Shown here in pieces: positions 1 through 7,446 of a stretch of DNA of 10,774 nt (position 1 is its first letter; each line of letters opens with the position of its first letter). Origin of the DNA: Marinilabiliales bacterium. Its GTDB lineage: Bacteria; Bacteroidota; Bacteroidia; Bacteroidales; F082. The DNA is taken from NCBI GenBank assembly GCA_002869465.1, contig PKSW01000179.1, positions 1 to 10,774 of the forward strand, read 5' to 3'. The notes beneath the pieces were generated by a model that saw only the letters and a program-made list of their open reading frames with translations, ran no database searches and was not told the origin of the DNA. Made by a program: the position numbers and the translations under genes.

Positions 1-1301
1 ATAGACTTTGTGTAATCTAGTTTAAACTGACCATTATGCCTAATCGAATTATTTTGTATTTGTTGCTGATAACCTGTAGGTTGTTCACTGAACTTGTTGT
101 TGATATCGGAATCCTGATAATTGTAGTACCCATCAAATGTGATGGAATGTTCATTTTCTGGAAACAAATATTGGTAATTTACTCCAACAGCAGCAAAATC
201 ATTTTGGTTAATAAAGTCTTCTTCGGAGGTTATGAAACTGCTAAAATTTACATTCTCTGAAAAAGAATGGTAATTAGAATTGATATATCGATCATAGGAC
301 CACCTTCCAACTTGAGCAAGTAAAGAGAAGGTATTATTATCATTGATTGTATAATCAAATCCACCACTGATTTCTGCGTTTAATTTTGATACCTTTCTTT
401 TTGAATCGATGTTCTCAGTTGAGCGTGTAGGAGAAAATATTTCCCTGTAACTCGCACTTTCATTCTGCTTGGTTTTATCAGAATATGACAAACTCAGATA
501 AGATCTAAGGTTATTACGCTTTTTATTGACTGTCACGCTTCCACTATATTTATCACCAGTGGCAATAGAGAAATTCAACAAGCCATCAATCCCTTTTACA
601 AATTCTTTTCTGGAAATCAGGTTGATAATGCCGGCATTGCCTTCCGATTGATATTTAGCCGAAGGAGTGGTAATGATTTCAATACTTTGAATGGTTTCGG
701 CTGGAATTTGTTTGAGCGCATCGGCAGCATCTAAAACTGAAGGGCGTCCATCTATTAACAAGAGATAATTTGCGCTCCCACGCAATAAAACATTTCCATC
801 TGCATTCACCTGAACAGATGGAACGCCCTGCAATGCATCCACCACAGTTCCTCCTCTAGCATTGATTTGTTCGCTGACATTTACAACCATTTTGTCAACC
901 TTAAAATTAAAGTCATCGTTTTTAGCTATTATTTCTGCTTCATCTAAAACATGGTTTGATACTATTAATTTGATTTCTCCTAAATCTATTTGGTCTTTTT
1001 TGGATTGAATTTCAATTTTTTCAATAACAGCAGTCTGGCAACCAATAAAATGGGCTTCCAATATGTAATTTCCTTTCTCAATTTTATTAAAACTAAAACT
1101 GCCATCTGCTGACGTAATAGTCCCATCAACCATGCTGCTGTCAATAGCACTAATCAGTACTAAACTGGTGTATTCCAAAGGTTGGTTACTTAAGGCATCA
1201 ACCACTTTTCCGCTGATGGTTCCTTTCGCGGTTTCATTTCCAAGAACAGGTTCAGAAATAGCAATAATAAGGAACAAGATTACAAGCAAAATCGGTTTCA
1301 T
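1..1301 (-). CDS. Outer-membrane beta-barrel receptor (TonB-dependent-receptor-like), C-terminus cut by window edge
   Basis: About 433 residues are visible from an ATG at 1301 and the frame is still open at base 1. Residues 1-21 form a signal peptide (hydrophobic core, cleavage likely near VLG/NE). Residues about 25-110 look like a carboxypeptidase-regulatory-like beta-sandwich (GTISGKVVDA start, then DGSFSFNKIEKGNYIL). Residues about 125-230 are a plug-like domain with VPSVQVNADGNVLLRGS, IDGRPSVLD and SIEIITTPSAKY. The rest is the start of a barrel rich in alternating aromatic strands. This matches the Bacteroidota outer-membrane beta-barrel family related to TonB-dependent receptors; ligand unknown. 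No TonB box is evident. It is a paralogue of the gene at 4412-6823 (about 51 of 83 plug residues identical by eye). It is divergent from the sensor kinase at 1500, which suggests shared regulation. Family call is firm; an actual transport role is inferred. Confidence 0.9.
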   Translation of the reverse strand, partial: MKPILLVILFLIIAISEPVLGNETAKGTISGKVVDALSNQPLEYTSLVLISAIDSSMVDGTITSADGSFSFNKIEKGNYILEAHFIGCQTAVIEKIEIQSKKDQIDLGEIKLIVSNHVLDEAEIIAKNDDFNFKVDKMVVNVSEQINARGGTVVDALQGVPSVQVNADGNVLLRGSANYLLLIDGRPSVLDAADALKQIPAETIQSIEIITTPSAKYQSEGNAGIINLISRKEFVKGIDGLLNFSIATGDKYSGSVTVNKKRNNLRSYLSLSYSDKTKQNESASYREIFSPTRSTENIDSKRKVSKLNAEISGGFDYTINDNNTFSLLAQVGRWSYDRYINSNYHSFSENVNFSSFITSEEDFINQNDFAAVGVNYQYLFPENEHSITFDGYYNYQDSDINNKFSEQPTGYQQQIQNNSIRHNGQFKLDYTKS

Positions 1302-1325
1302 TCTACTTTTTTTTTAATTGTTTAT

Positions 1326-1357
1326 CAAAATAAAATGAACTTAAATTCTTTTGCAAA
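1326..1357 (-). promoter_or_regulatory. Candidate promoter of the receptor at 1-1301
   Basis: Read on the minus strand, TTTG (1357-1354) is followed after 20 nt by TTATTTTG (1333-1326), one mismatch from the Bacteroidota -7 consensus TAnnTTTG. The -7 element ends 25 nt before the ATG at 1301. Both boxes and the spacing fit the Bacteroidota pattern (-33 TTTG/TTG, about 19-21 nt, then -7). The region is AT-rich, so a chance match is possible. Confidence 0.4.
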
Positions 1358-1494
1358 AAGATTCAACCATCCTTCAAAACCAATTTGCCTATTCGATTTT
1401 TGGCATATGTTGCACAAAAAGGGTGTTTCGTTGAATGAAATGGGATGGTGGTTTAATAGTGCAGTATTCGTATGATAAAGTGGAGATTGATTTA

Positions 1495-1502
1495 TACTTT
1501 TG
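1495..1502 (+). promoter_or_regulatory. Exact -7 promoter motif at the start of the sensor kinase
   Basis: TACTTTTG matches the Bacteroidota -7 consensus TAnnTTTG exactly. No convincing -33 TTG lies about 20 nt upstream. Its last three bases are the TTG that begins the longest kinase reading frame. If this is the real promoter, transcription would begin just inside that frame and translation would have to start further down, for example at the GTG at 1515. Confidence 0.35.
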
Positions 1503-2531
1503 CTTAAAAAAGTAGTGAAAAATAAACGTATTCTCAATTTTGCACCTTTGATTTTTTGGCTTGTAATCATTGCCATTAAATTGATCAGAGTAATCCCCAT
1601 GTATGGGGGTGAAGAACTTGACTATAGACTGCAAACAATTTTTATAACTACACTTCCTGAGATTTTTACCTTTTCCCTATTTTACTATCTCATTATTCCG
1701 AATATTATCTCTAAAAAGCAACTAACCTTAAATATTGTATCAGCTATTTTATTCTGGACATTTTTTGGGGTAATTTGGAGCTGGATTTATAAATTAACAG
1801 GAAGAATAGACAATTTTGAAGAAGGTGTGATTATTTACAAAGCAAGTCTTGGTCACACTTTATTAAGCACTTTGTATGCTATAGTACTTCGGTTATCTGT
1901 AGACTGGTTTAATAAATACCAGCGGCAGAAAGAACTGGAAAGACAAAATAGCATAACGGAACTTGCTTTACTCAGGTCCCAAATCAACCCGCATTTTTTA
2001 TTTAACACCCTTAACAATATCAATTCATTTAGCGCAAGAGATCCCGAAAAAACATCGTTCGCTATTATCAAGCTTTCTGATATAATGCGTTATATGCTGT
2101 ATGAAGCGAACGGCGAAAAGGTATTACTAGACAAAGAAATTGATTACATCAATAATTTTATTGCCTTACAAAAACTCAGGTATAAGGAAACCGACTTTGT
2201 TCAGTTTACGGTTGAGGGCGAAACCAGTAAGTTGTTCATTCCTCCCATGATTTTTCTACCTTTCATTGAGAATGCTTTTAAGCATGGTAAAATTAGCGTG
2301 ACCAACGGGATTGATATTTTGCTGCGAACAAATGGAGGTCAGGTCTTTTTCAGATGCAAAAACCATATCCGGAAATTAAATGATACGGAAAAGGTCCTGC
2401 CAGGTGGATTAGGGATGAAAAATATCAGGCGCAGATTGGATTTGCTTTTCCCAAATCAGCATAAATTAAATATTACAAATGACAATAGAGTTTATAATGT
2501 TGAATTAAATATCTGGATCAATGACAATTAA
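1500..2531 (+). CDS. LytS-family membrane sensor histidine kinase
   Basis: Partner kinase of the LytTR regulator that follows; it would autophosphorylate on histidine and pass phosphate to D55 of that regulator. The N-terminus has four predicted membrane helices (about residues 14-32, 47-70, 75-97 and 112-131), then a short coiled linker (RQKELERQN). The His_kinase domain carries LRSQINPHFLFNTLNNI with phospho-acceptor H165. The ATPase part has the N-box FLPFIENAFKHG (N258) and the G-box GGLGMKNIRRRL near 302-313. Length 343 aa is normal for the family, and no separate periplasmic sensor domain is present. The start is uncertain: the frame opens after a stop at 1488-1490, with TTG at 1500, GTG at 1515 (residue 6) and the first ATG at 1599 (residue 34). 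The ATG would delete the first membrane helix, so TTG or GTG is preferred. It overlaps the next gene by 11 nt, indicating an operon. Confidence 0.93.
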   Translation: MLKKVVKNKRILNFAPLIFWLVIIAIKLIRVIPMYGGEELDYRLQTIFITTLPEIFTFSLFYYLIIPNIISKKQLTLNIVSAILFWTFFGVIWSWIYKLTGRIDNFEEGVIIYKASLGHTLLSTLYAIVLRLSVDWFNKYQRQKELERQNSITELALLRSQINPHFLFNTLNNINSFSARDPEKTSFAIIKLSDIMRYMLYEANGEKVLLDKEIDYINNFIALQKLRYKETDFVQFTVEGETSKLFIPPMIFLPFIENAFKHGKISVTNGIDILLRTNGGQVFFRCKNHIRKLNDTEKVLPGGLGMKNIRRRLDLLFPNQHKLNITNDNRVYNVELNIWINDN

Positions 2532-3234
2532 TTGTATTGTAATAGACGACGAGTTACCTGCCATTCAGCAGATGGAGGATTACATTTCGAGAATGCCTTT
2601 TTTAAGACTGCTTGCAAGATTCGACAATGCCATTGAACCCATCACATTTTTACAATCAAATCACGTTGATTTAATATTTCTTGATATTGAAATGGAAGGG
2701 TTTACGGGCTTACAGTTAATCAAAACATTACAACACAAACCAAAAATAATACTAACAACTGCATATGATCAATATGCCATTGATGCGTTTGACCTTAATG
2801 TTTCTGATTATTTACTGAAACCTATTTCTTTTGAACGTTTTGTGCAGTCAATTGATAAGATTTTTGATTCTTTCATTAAAACAAACCCATCAGAAATTTC
2901 TAGTAAGCATTATAAACGTGATTACTTTTTTGTAAAAACAGAGTTTAGGATGCAGCGTGTTGATTTTGATGATATACTATTCATTGAAGGGATGAAAGAG
3001 TACTTAAGAGTCCATACTCATTCTGAAAAAATAATGACCCTTCAGACTTTTGCTAAGATGGAGGAATTGCTTCCGTCCGACAATTTTATCAGGGTGCACA
3101 AATCATTTATTGTTGCAATTGATAAAATTAAAAGCGTTGAAAAAAACAGAATTACAATAGGAGAAACGATCATTCCAATCAGTGATACATATAGAAATTC
3201 ATTTTTTTTATTCCTGCAGACCAAAAATCAATAA
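2521..3234 (+). CDS. LytTR-family response regulator
   Basis: DNA-binding response regulator of 237 aa. Receiver domain, residues about 3-118: acidic pair D9-D10, phospho-acceptor D55 in LIFLDIEMEG, switch threonine at T79/T80 (ILTTAY) and conserved K100-P101. LytTR DNA-binding domain, residues about 132-235: FIEGMKEYLRVHT, then FIRVHKSFIVAID and IPISDTYRNSFF, all typical of the AlgR/AgrA/LytR group. The start ATG lies 11 nt inside the end of the kinase gene, so the two are probably translationally coupled and form a cognate pair. LytTR proteins usually bind pairs of 9-bp direct repeats. The divergent receptor promoter at 1326-1357 is the nearest plausible target, but this is inference. Confidence 0.95.
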   Translation: MTINCIVIDDELPAIQQMEDYISRMPFLRLLARFDNAIEPITFLQSNHVDLIFLDIEMEGFTGLQLIKTLQHKPKIILTTAYDQYAIDAFDLNVSDYLLKPISFERFVQSIDKIFDSFIKTNPSEISSKHYKRDYFFVKTEFRMQRVDFDDILFIEGMKEYLRVHTHSEKIMTLQTFAKMEELLPSDNFIRVHKSFIVAIDKIKSVEKNRITIGETIIPISDTYRNSFFLFLQTKNQ

Positions 3235-3235
3235 G

Positions 3236-3937
3236 ATGAAAAATATACTAAGCTTTATCGCAATAATAATATTGCTTTCAAATGTATCAATGGGACAAAA
3301 TTCCTGTAGAGTTCTTTTAGAGAGAATTTCCGAATCTTATGAGGGAGAATGCAAAGATGGATTTGCCAATGGAGAAGGCGTGGCTATGGGTGTTGATCAA
3401 TACGAGGGTAAATTTAAAAATGGTTATCCTCATGGAAAAGGAACCTATCGGTGGTCAACAGGAGAAATATACACAGGTGAATGGAAAATGGGCAAACGAA
3501 ATGGAGAAGGAACCTATACATATCAAACAGATTCCATGACAGAAGATATGTCAGGAATCTGGGAGAACGATATATACCAAGGTATTAAAGCTGAAAAGCC
3601 AAAAATCATATCTAAAAAAAATATAGTAAGGGCTGTGTTTAAAAGATTGGGTGACGGGAATGAGATAAGAGTTAATATATATGTTACCGGATCACAAGTT
3701 AGAGACGCAACAGATGTTTCAATTACCGCAACAAATGGTGTGCCCTTTTCTTCTGGTTCAACCATTGGATATGGAAATATAGAATTTCCATTTAAGTGCA
3801 CCGTTAGTTATTGTTTATGGGCTGGTTATTTGAGTAATCATAAAGAATTTAAAGATAGTTATAACAAGGAACGTTCTTATATTGAGTTTGAAATTACTCA
3901 ACCCGGAAGATGGCAACTAGACCTGAATAATAATTAA
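3236..3937 (+). CDS. Secreted MORN-repeat protein, third gene of the kinase/regulator operon
   Basis: Protein of 233 aa starting at the ATG at 3236, one base after the regulator's stop, so almost certainly co-transcribed and coupled. A further upstream start at 3182 is possible in frame but would place residues ahead of an obvious signal peptide, so it is rejected. Residues 1-20 are a signal peptide (hydrophobic core, then SMG/Q). Three MORN motifs follow: about 35-50 (YEGECKDGFANGEGVA), 56-73 (YEGKFKNGYPHGKGTY) and 79-96 (YTGEWKMGKRNGEGTY), with a degenerate fourth near 106-115. Residues about 125-233 form a beta-rich region I do not recognise, possibly Ig-like, with cysteines at 188 and 193. 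MORN repeats are repetitive beta-hairpins involved in protein or lipid contact. A role as accessory or sensor component of the two-component system is inferred from position only. Confidence 0.88.
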   Translation: MKNILSFIAIIILLSNVSMGQNSCRVLLERISESYEGECKDGFANGEGVAMGVDQYEGKFKNGYPHGKGTYRWSTGEIYTGEWKMGKRNGEGTYTYQTDSMTEDMSGIWENDIYQGIKAEKPKIISKKNIVRAVFKRLGDGNEIRVNIYVTGSQVRDATDVSITATNGVPFSSGSTIGYGNIEFPFKCTVSYCLWAGYLSNHKEFKDSYNKERSYIEFEITQPGRWQLDLNNN

Positions 3938-4411
3938 AAACATATTCCGTCTGAATGATATTTGTTGCTAATTTAAAATACCTTGTTTGCACTGAATACA
4001 ATTTCTTAACATTGACATTAATCTATTTACATTAAGTAAAAGGTGACGTATCAAATATTAAAACAATCCATCTGTATTTAACAATTCATTCCATATCCAT
4101 AAGGATTCAATAAACAGCTTATATGGGCATACCAAATCTTATGAAGAACCCATTTGCTCCGATGGATATAAAAGCATATTCAAAACGAAGTACCATATCA
4201 TAAATTGCTAACAAAATCTAATTTGATACCCCAGCTGAATAACATCTTATTCTTCTGATTACAATAAATTTCGACGCTCAACAAAATTTAGTATACGAAA
4301 TTATAACCATGATAAAAAATATGGATCTACGGCTCTATATCTTCTTTGAAAAAACCTTGTATATTTGAATTTCCAATTAGACAGCAAAACCATTAACAAC
4401 TTTTTTCGTTG
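3938..4411. other. Gene-free AT-rich intergenic stretch
   Basis: 474 bp between the MORN gene and the second receptor. Only very short open frames occur (about 23-26 codons on either strand, for example from the ATG at 3955), with no recognisable product. I see no strong hairpin terminator after the MORN gene. The only regulatory signal I can support is the -7 motif at 4360-4367. It may hold a decayed gene or an untranslated leader, but nothing in the sequence proves either. Confidence 0.6.
4360..4367 (+). promoter_or_regulatory. Exact -7 promoter motif before the second receptor
   Basis: TATATTTG matches TAnnTTTG exactly and ends 44 nt before the ATG at 4412. No clear -33 TTG is present at the expected distance. 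The position fits a promoter for the receptor gene independent of the upstream operon. Confidence 0.5.
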
Positions 4412-6823
4412 ATGATGAGGAATATACTTTTAGTAATTTTTCTATTCTTTTTAAACTCAACCCTTTTGGCCGATAACCCGGACAATAAAGGTGTGATAAA
4501 AGGCGTGATTCGCGATTCCATTACAAGCCAGCCTGTTGAATTTGCTACTATCGCAGTCTATAAATCAAATGATCATGCACTTATCGACGGAGCCATCACA
4601 GGTCAAATGGGCGATTTCAAAATTTCCAAGCTTAAAGATGGAAATTATGATATGGAAATTACTTTCATCGAGTATAAAACGAAACGTTTAAAAAACATAT
4701 TTGTAAGTGGAAATAATACCATTGATCTCAATGATATTTTCATTAGCATGACTGCCGAAAACCTAAAAGAAGTTGAAATAACTGCCGGTATACCTTCCAT
4801 AGAATATCAAATTGACAAAAAAGTAATACATGTTGATAAGCAGATTACTGCAACTGCAGGAACTGCTGTTGATATTCTTGAATCCGTTCCTTCTGTAAGT
4901 GTGGATGCAGAAGGGAATGTTACACTGAGAGGCAGTTCAGGTTTCTCAGTATTTATAGATGGTAAACCATCCGTTTTAGACCCCAATGATGTGCTCCAGC
5001 AAATACCTGCTTCAGCCATTGCTGATATAGAAATCATTACCAATCCTTCAGCTAAATATGATCCGGATGGCACAGCAGGAATCATAAATATCATTATGAA
5101 AAAAATCAAGTTAGAGGGGTTTAACGGTGTTGTTGATGCCAATGCAGGCATGTATGGCACATTTGGTGGTGATTTCCTTTTAAATTACAGGAAAAATGCG
5201 GTGAATATATATCTGGGTGCCGATTATAATAAGCGCGTTAATCCAGGTATTTCAGAATATGAAAGAAACACGATTGATACAATAGCAAAAGATACAACCA
5301 TCACTGCCGCAAATGGCGATTTTGAAAGTATCAGGTTATCATGGCAGCTAAGAGGAGGAATTGAAATTGATGCCGGCAAAAACGATTATTTTAATATTGG
5401 ATTCAGATACGGGCACCGGGAAAGAACCGGAACAACCACAAGAAATTACGATGAATGGATAGAACCAGGTGGCACACACAACCCATATATCAGCAATGAA
5501 GATGAAGAAAGGGGTGGTAATTTTTATTCCGCTACAATTGATTATATGCATTCATTCAGCAAACAAGGACATAATCTTTCCGCCCAGTTTATATACGACA
5601 ACAGGGAGTCAAACGAAATGAGTTTAAATTGGTTATACACAGATATTGATACCTCCAGTGCTCAAAAAACAACTGAAGAAGGTCCGGCAGAACGTTTTCG
5701 CATCAAAGCAGATTATACATTGCCTATAGGAGAAAACGACAAATTCGAAGCTGGCTATCAAAGCCGCATCAGCAGTTCAGAAGATGCAACAAATCTTTAT
5801 AATTACGATATAGACACCAAAGAGTTTGTCTTGATTCCGGAATACAGCAATACAACCAAATACGATCAGAACATTCATGCGGTTTATGCCATATATGCAG
5901 GCGAAATAACGAATTTTGGTTACCAGTTGGGGCTTCGTGGAGAATATACATACAGATATATGGAATTGATTGGTGCTGACACAACATACACGCTAGACAG
6001 GATGGATTATTTTCCTACCATCCATTTGTCATACAATTTCCCGAAAGACAATATGATGATGGCCAGCTATACCCGGCGTATAGAGAGGCCACGAGGTTGG
6101 TACCTCGAACCGTTTATTACTGTTCAGGATGCTTATAACCTTAGCCAGGGAAATCCTGAATTATTGCCAGAGTATATCGACTCCTACGAGTTGAATTATC
6201 AGAAAAGATTTAACAAAGATTTTATATCATTCGAAGCTTATTACCGCGTTACACATAACAAAATAGAACGCGTGAGCAGTGTTTACGAAGAAAATATATT
6301 GCTACACACCTATGAAAATGTGGGAGAAGACTATTCCCTCGGGGGGGAGCTGATGATCGCAGTTGATTTTTTCAAATGGTGGCATGCCGACATTATGGGG
6401 AACTTATATTACTACCAGGTAAAAGGTGAAATATATGATGAACCATTTGATAACACGAGTTTAAACTGGGGCTCACGCTTCAATAATTCGTTTAAAGTAG
6501 CTGAATTTACCAATATTCAGTTAACGGGTAATTATATAAGCCCATCGGTTTCGGCACAAGGAAAACGGTATGGATATTATGTAGTGAACGCTGCCGTAAA
6601 ACAGGAGTTCTTTAAAAGAAGCCTCTCTTTAACTTTACAAGCAAGGGACTTATTTGGTACCGCCGTTTTTGAATCCATAAATGAAGGCCCTGACTTCAGT
6701 AACTATTTTTATGCGAAACAAAAAGCACCATTGATATCACTTTCCGTTTCATATAAGATTAATAATTACAAGATAAAGAAAAATCCGACAAGTGAAGGTT
6801 TTGATACGGGCGAAGAGTTTTAG
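4412..6823 (+). CDS. Outer-membrane beta-barrel receptor (TonB-dependent-receptor-like), full length
   Basis: 803 aa from the ATG at 4412; a second ATG follows at 4415 and a TTG precedes at 4409, but the ATGs are preferred. Residues 1-20 are a signal peptide (cleavage near LLA/DN). Residues about 26-113 are a carboxypeptidase-regulatory-like domain (GVIKGVIRDSITSQPVEFAT, then GDFKISKLKDGNYDM). Residues about 120-232 form the plug (VPSVSVDAEGNVTLRGSSGF, IDGKPSVLD, IEIITNPSAKYDPDGTAGI). Residues about 233-786 are a barrel ending in the strand LISLSVSYKI. An acidic tail ending DTGEEF follows, a C-terminal style I associate with this Bacteroidota family. Length is typical, with no frameshift seen. 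It probably sits in the outer membrane; substrate unknown. It is a paralogue of the receptor at 1-1301 and lies downstream of the kinase/regulator/MORN operon with its own likely promoter. Confidence 0.93.
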   Translation: MMRNILLVIFLFFLNSTLLADNPDNKGVIKGVIRDSITSQPVEFATIAVYKSNDHALIDGAITGQMGDFKISKLKDGNYDMEITFIEYKTKRLKNIFVSGNNTIDLNDIFISMTAENLKEVEITAGIPSIEYQIDKKVIHVDKQITATAGTAVDILESVPSVSVDAEGNVTLRGSSGFSVFIDGKPSVLDPNDVLQQIPASAIADIEIITNPSAKYDPDGTAGIINIIMKKIKLEGFNGVVDANAGMYGTFGGDFLLNYRKNAVNIYLGADYNKRVNPGISEYERNTIDTIAKDTTITAANGDFESIRLSWQLRGGIEIDAGKNDYFNIGFRYGHRERTGTTTRNYDEWIEPGGTHNPYISNEDEERGGNFYSATIDYMHSFSKQGHNLSAQFIYDNRESNEMSLNWLYTDIDTSSAQKTTEEGPAERFRIKADYTLPIGENDKFEAGYQSRISSSEDATNLYNYDIDTKEFVLIPEYSNTTKYDQNIHAVYAIYAGEITNFGYQLGLRGEYTYRYMELIGADTTYTLDRMDYFPTIHLSYNFPKDNMMMASYTRRIERPRGWYLEPFITVQDAYNLSQGNPELLPEYIDSYELNYQKRFNKDFISFEAYYRVTHNKIERVSSVYEENILLHTYENVGEDYSLGGELMIAVDFFKWWHADIMGNLYYYQVKGEIYDEPFDNTSLNWGSRFNNSFKVAEFTNIQLTGNYISPSVSAQGKRYGYYVVNAAVKQEFFKRSLSLTLQARDLFGTAVFESINEGPDFSNYFYAKQKAPLISLSVSYKINNYKIKKNPTSEGFDTGEEF

Positions 6824-6896
6824 AGCACATTTTAATCCTTATTGACTTATAAATCTGACATATTATTAAATCCTAAACCGATCCTTCTGCTATCAC

Positions 6897-7115
6897 TTAT
6901 TTCTTTGATCTTACAGTGATCCCGGAAAAATAAGCATAAAATTCTTTGTCGGATGTAAATCCACTGAATTGAACATCCAGTAAATCCCCCGCGGATGCGG
7001 CTAATTGTGCGCATTTGTCACATGAATCATCAATTAGAGAGGGCTTGATCGTAACAGATATGGTCGTTAAAAATACAAGAACAATCAATGTAATAGTGGT
7101 AAATTTTGTACCCAT
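6897..7115 (-). CDS. Small exported or membrane-anchored peptide with CxxC motif, unknown function
   Basis: 72 aa from the ATG at 7115. Residues about 5-25 are a hydrophobic segment (TTITLIVLVFLTTISVTI) that could be a signal peptide or an N-terminal anchor. The mature part is short and acidic, with a CDKC pair at residues about 32-35, then LLDVQFSGFTSDKEFYAYFSGI. I do not recognise the family. CxxC can serve in redox chemistry or metal binding, but with so little else visible no function is claimed. Support for a real gene is the signal-like start, the sensible composition and an exact TAnnTTTG box 30 nt upstream (7146-7153). It is convergent with the receptor ending at 6823, 73 bp away, and divergent from the FAS1 lipoprotein gene. 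Confidence 0.6.
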   Translation of the reverse strand: MGTKFTTITLIVLVFLTTISVTIKPSLIDDSCDKCAQLAASAGDLLDVQFSGFTSDKEFYAYFSGITVRSKK

Positions 7116-7145
7116 ATTGTGTGTTTAATGAATTTTACAATGAAC

Positions 7146-7153
7146 CAAACCTA
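7146..7153 (-). promoter_or_regulatory. Exact -7 promoter motif for the small CxxC gene
   Basis: On the minus strand this reads TAGGTTTG, an exact TAnnTTTG match ending 30 nt before the ATG at 7115. No -33 TTG is evident. It supports transcription of the small gene. Confidence 0.45.
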
Positions 7154-7175
7154 ACACACATTACTTGAGTATTCT

Positions 7176-7196
7176 GTTAATTTTTTGTGAATTAAC
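7176..7196. repeat. Inverted repeat, 7-bp arms with 7-bp spacer
   Basis: GTTAATT (7176-7182) and AATTAAC (7190-7196) are perfect inverted copies around TTTTGTG. The element lies about 23 bp upstream of the small gene's -7 motif, covering or just upstream of its -33 region, so it could be an operator. In sequence this AT-rich it could also be chance. Confidence 0.35.
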
Positions 7197-7234
7197 ATAT
7201 TATTAACGTTTCTTGTGATCGCGGAATAATATAT

Positions 7235-7262
7235 GAACGGGCCTGCCGAGTCGTTCTTTTTT
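7235..7262 (+). terminator. Weak terminator-like hairpin with T tract
   Basis: GAACG (7235-7239) pairs with CGTTC (7252-7256) around a 12-nt loop and is followed by six T residues (7257-7262). The patch is GC-rich compared with its surroundings. It is not next to any gene end: it is 412 nt after the receptor stop and about 185 nt before the FAS1 start. It could be a distant terminator, an attenuator in the FAS1 leader, or chance. Confidence 0.25.
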
Positions 7263-7446
7263 CACACAATTTCTGTTAAAGCAACATTTTTTACAAAAAA
7301 TCTTCTTCTTTTATCCCTCTGATTATCAGCGCTTTTAAATTACATTTATTTTTTTGTTTATTTTTTATTTGTTTTTATTAAACAAAATGAAGTTCAGGAT
7401 GTTTATATGTCTGTAAACACTAAAACAAATATTAAAATTTAAAATC

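Larger units (their letters stand above)
7116..7446. other. AT-rich divergent intergenic region with regulatory elements
   Basis: 331 bp between the small CxxC gene and the FAS1 gene. It contains the minus-strand -7 motif (7146-7153), an inverted repeat (7176-7196), a terminator-like hairpin (7235-7262) and a long T-rich tract (about 7345-7380). No exact TAnnTTTG motif occurs on the plus strand close to the FAS1 start. The best near matches are TACATTTA at 7341 and TTTATTTG at 7364, each with one mismatch, implying a leader of roughly 70-100 nt. Confidence 0.6.

Noticed and set aside
1325..1634. Overlapping minus-strand frames of 91 and 81 aa near the kinase start
   Set aside because: They cover the promoter region and the kinase N-terminus in the opposite strand, with low-complexity products and no recognisable motif.
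3182..3937. Longer MORN protein starting at 3182
   Set aside because: The extra 18 residues overlap the end of the regulator and precede a clear signal peptide; the ATG at 3236 is a better start.
4405..4413. TTCGTTGAT as a LytTR half-site at the second receptor start
   Set aside because: It misses the consensus at one position, overlaps the start codon and has no paired copy at 12-13 bp.
4807..5160. Minus-strand 117-aa open frame
   Set aside because: It lies fully inside the receptor gene on the opposite strand and has no domain or signal features.
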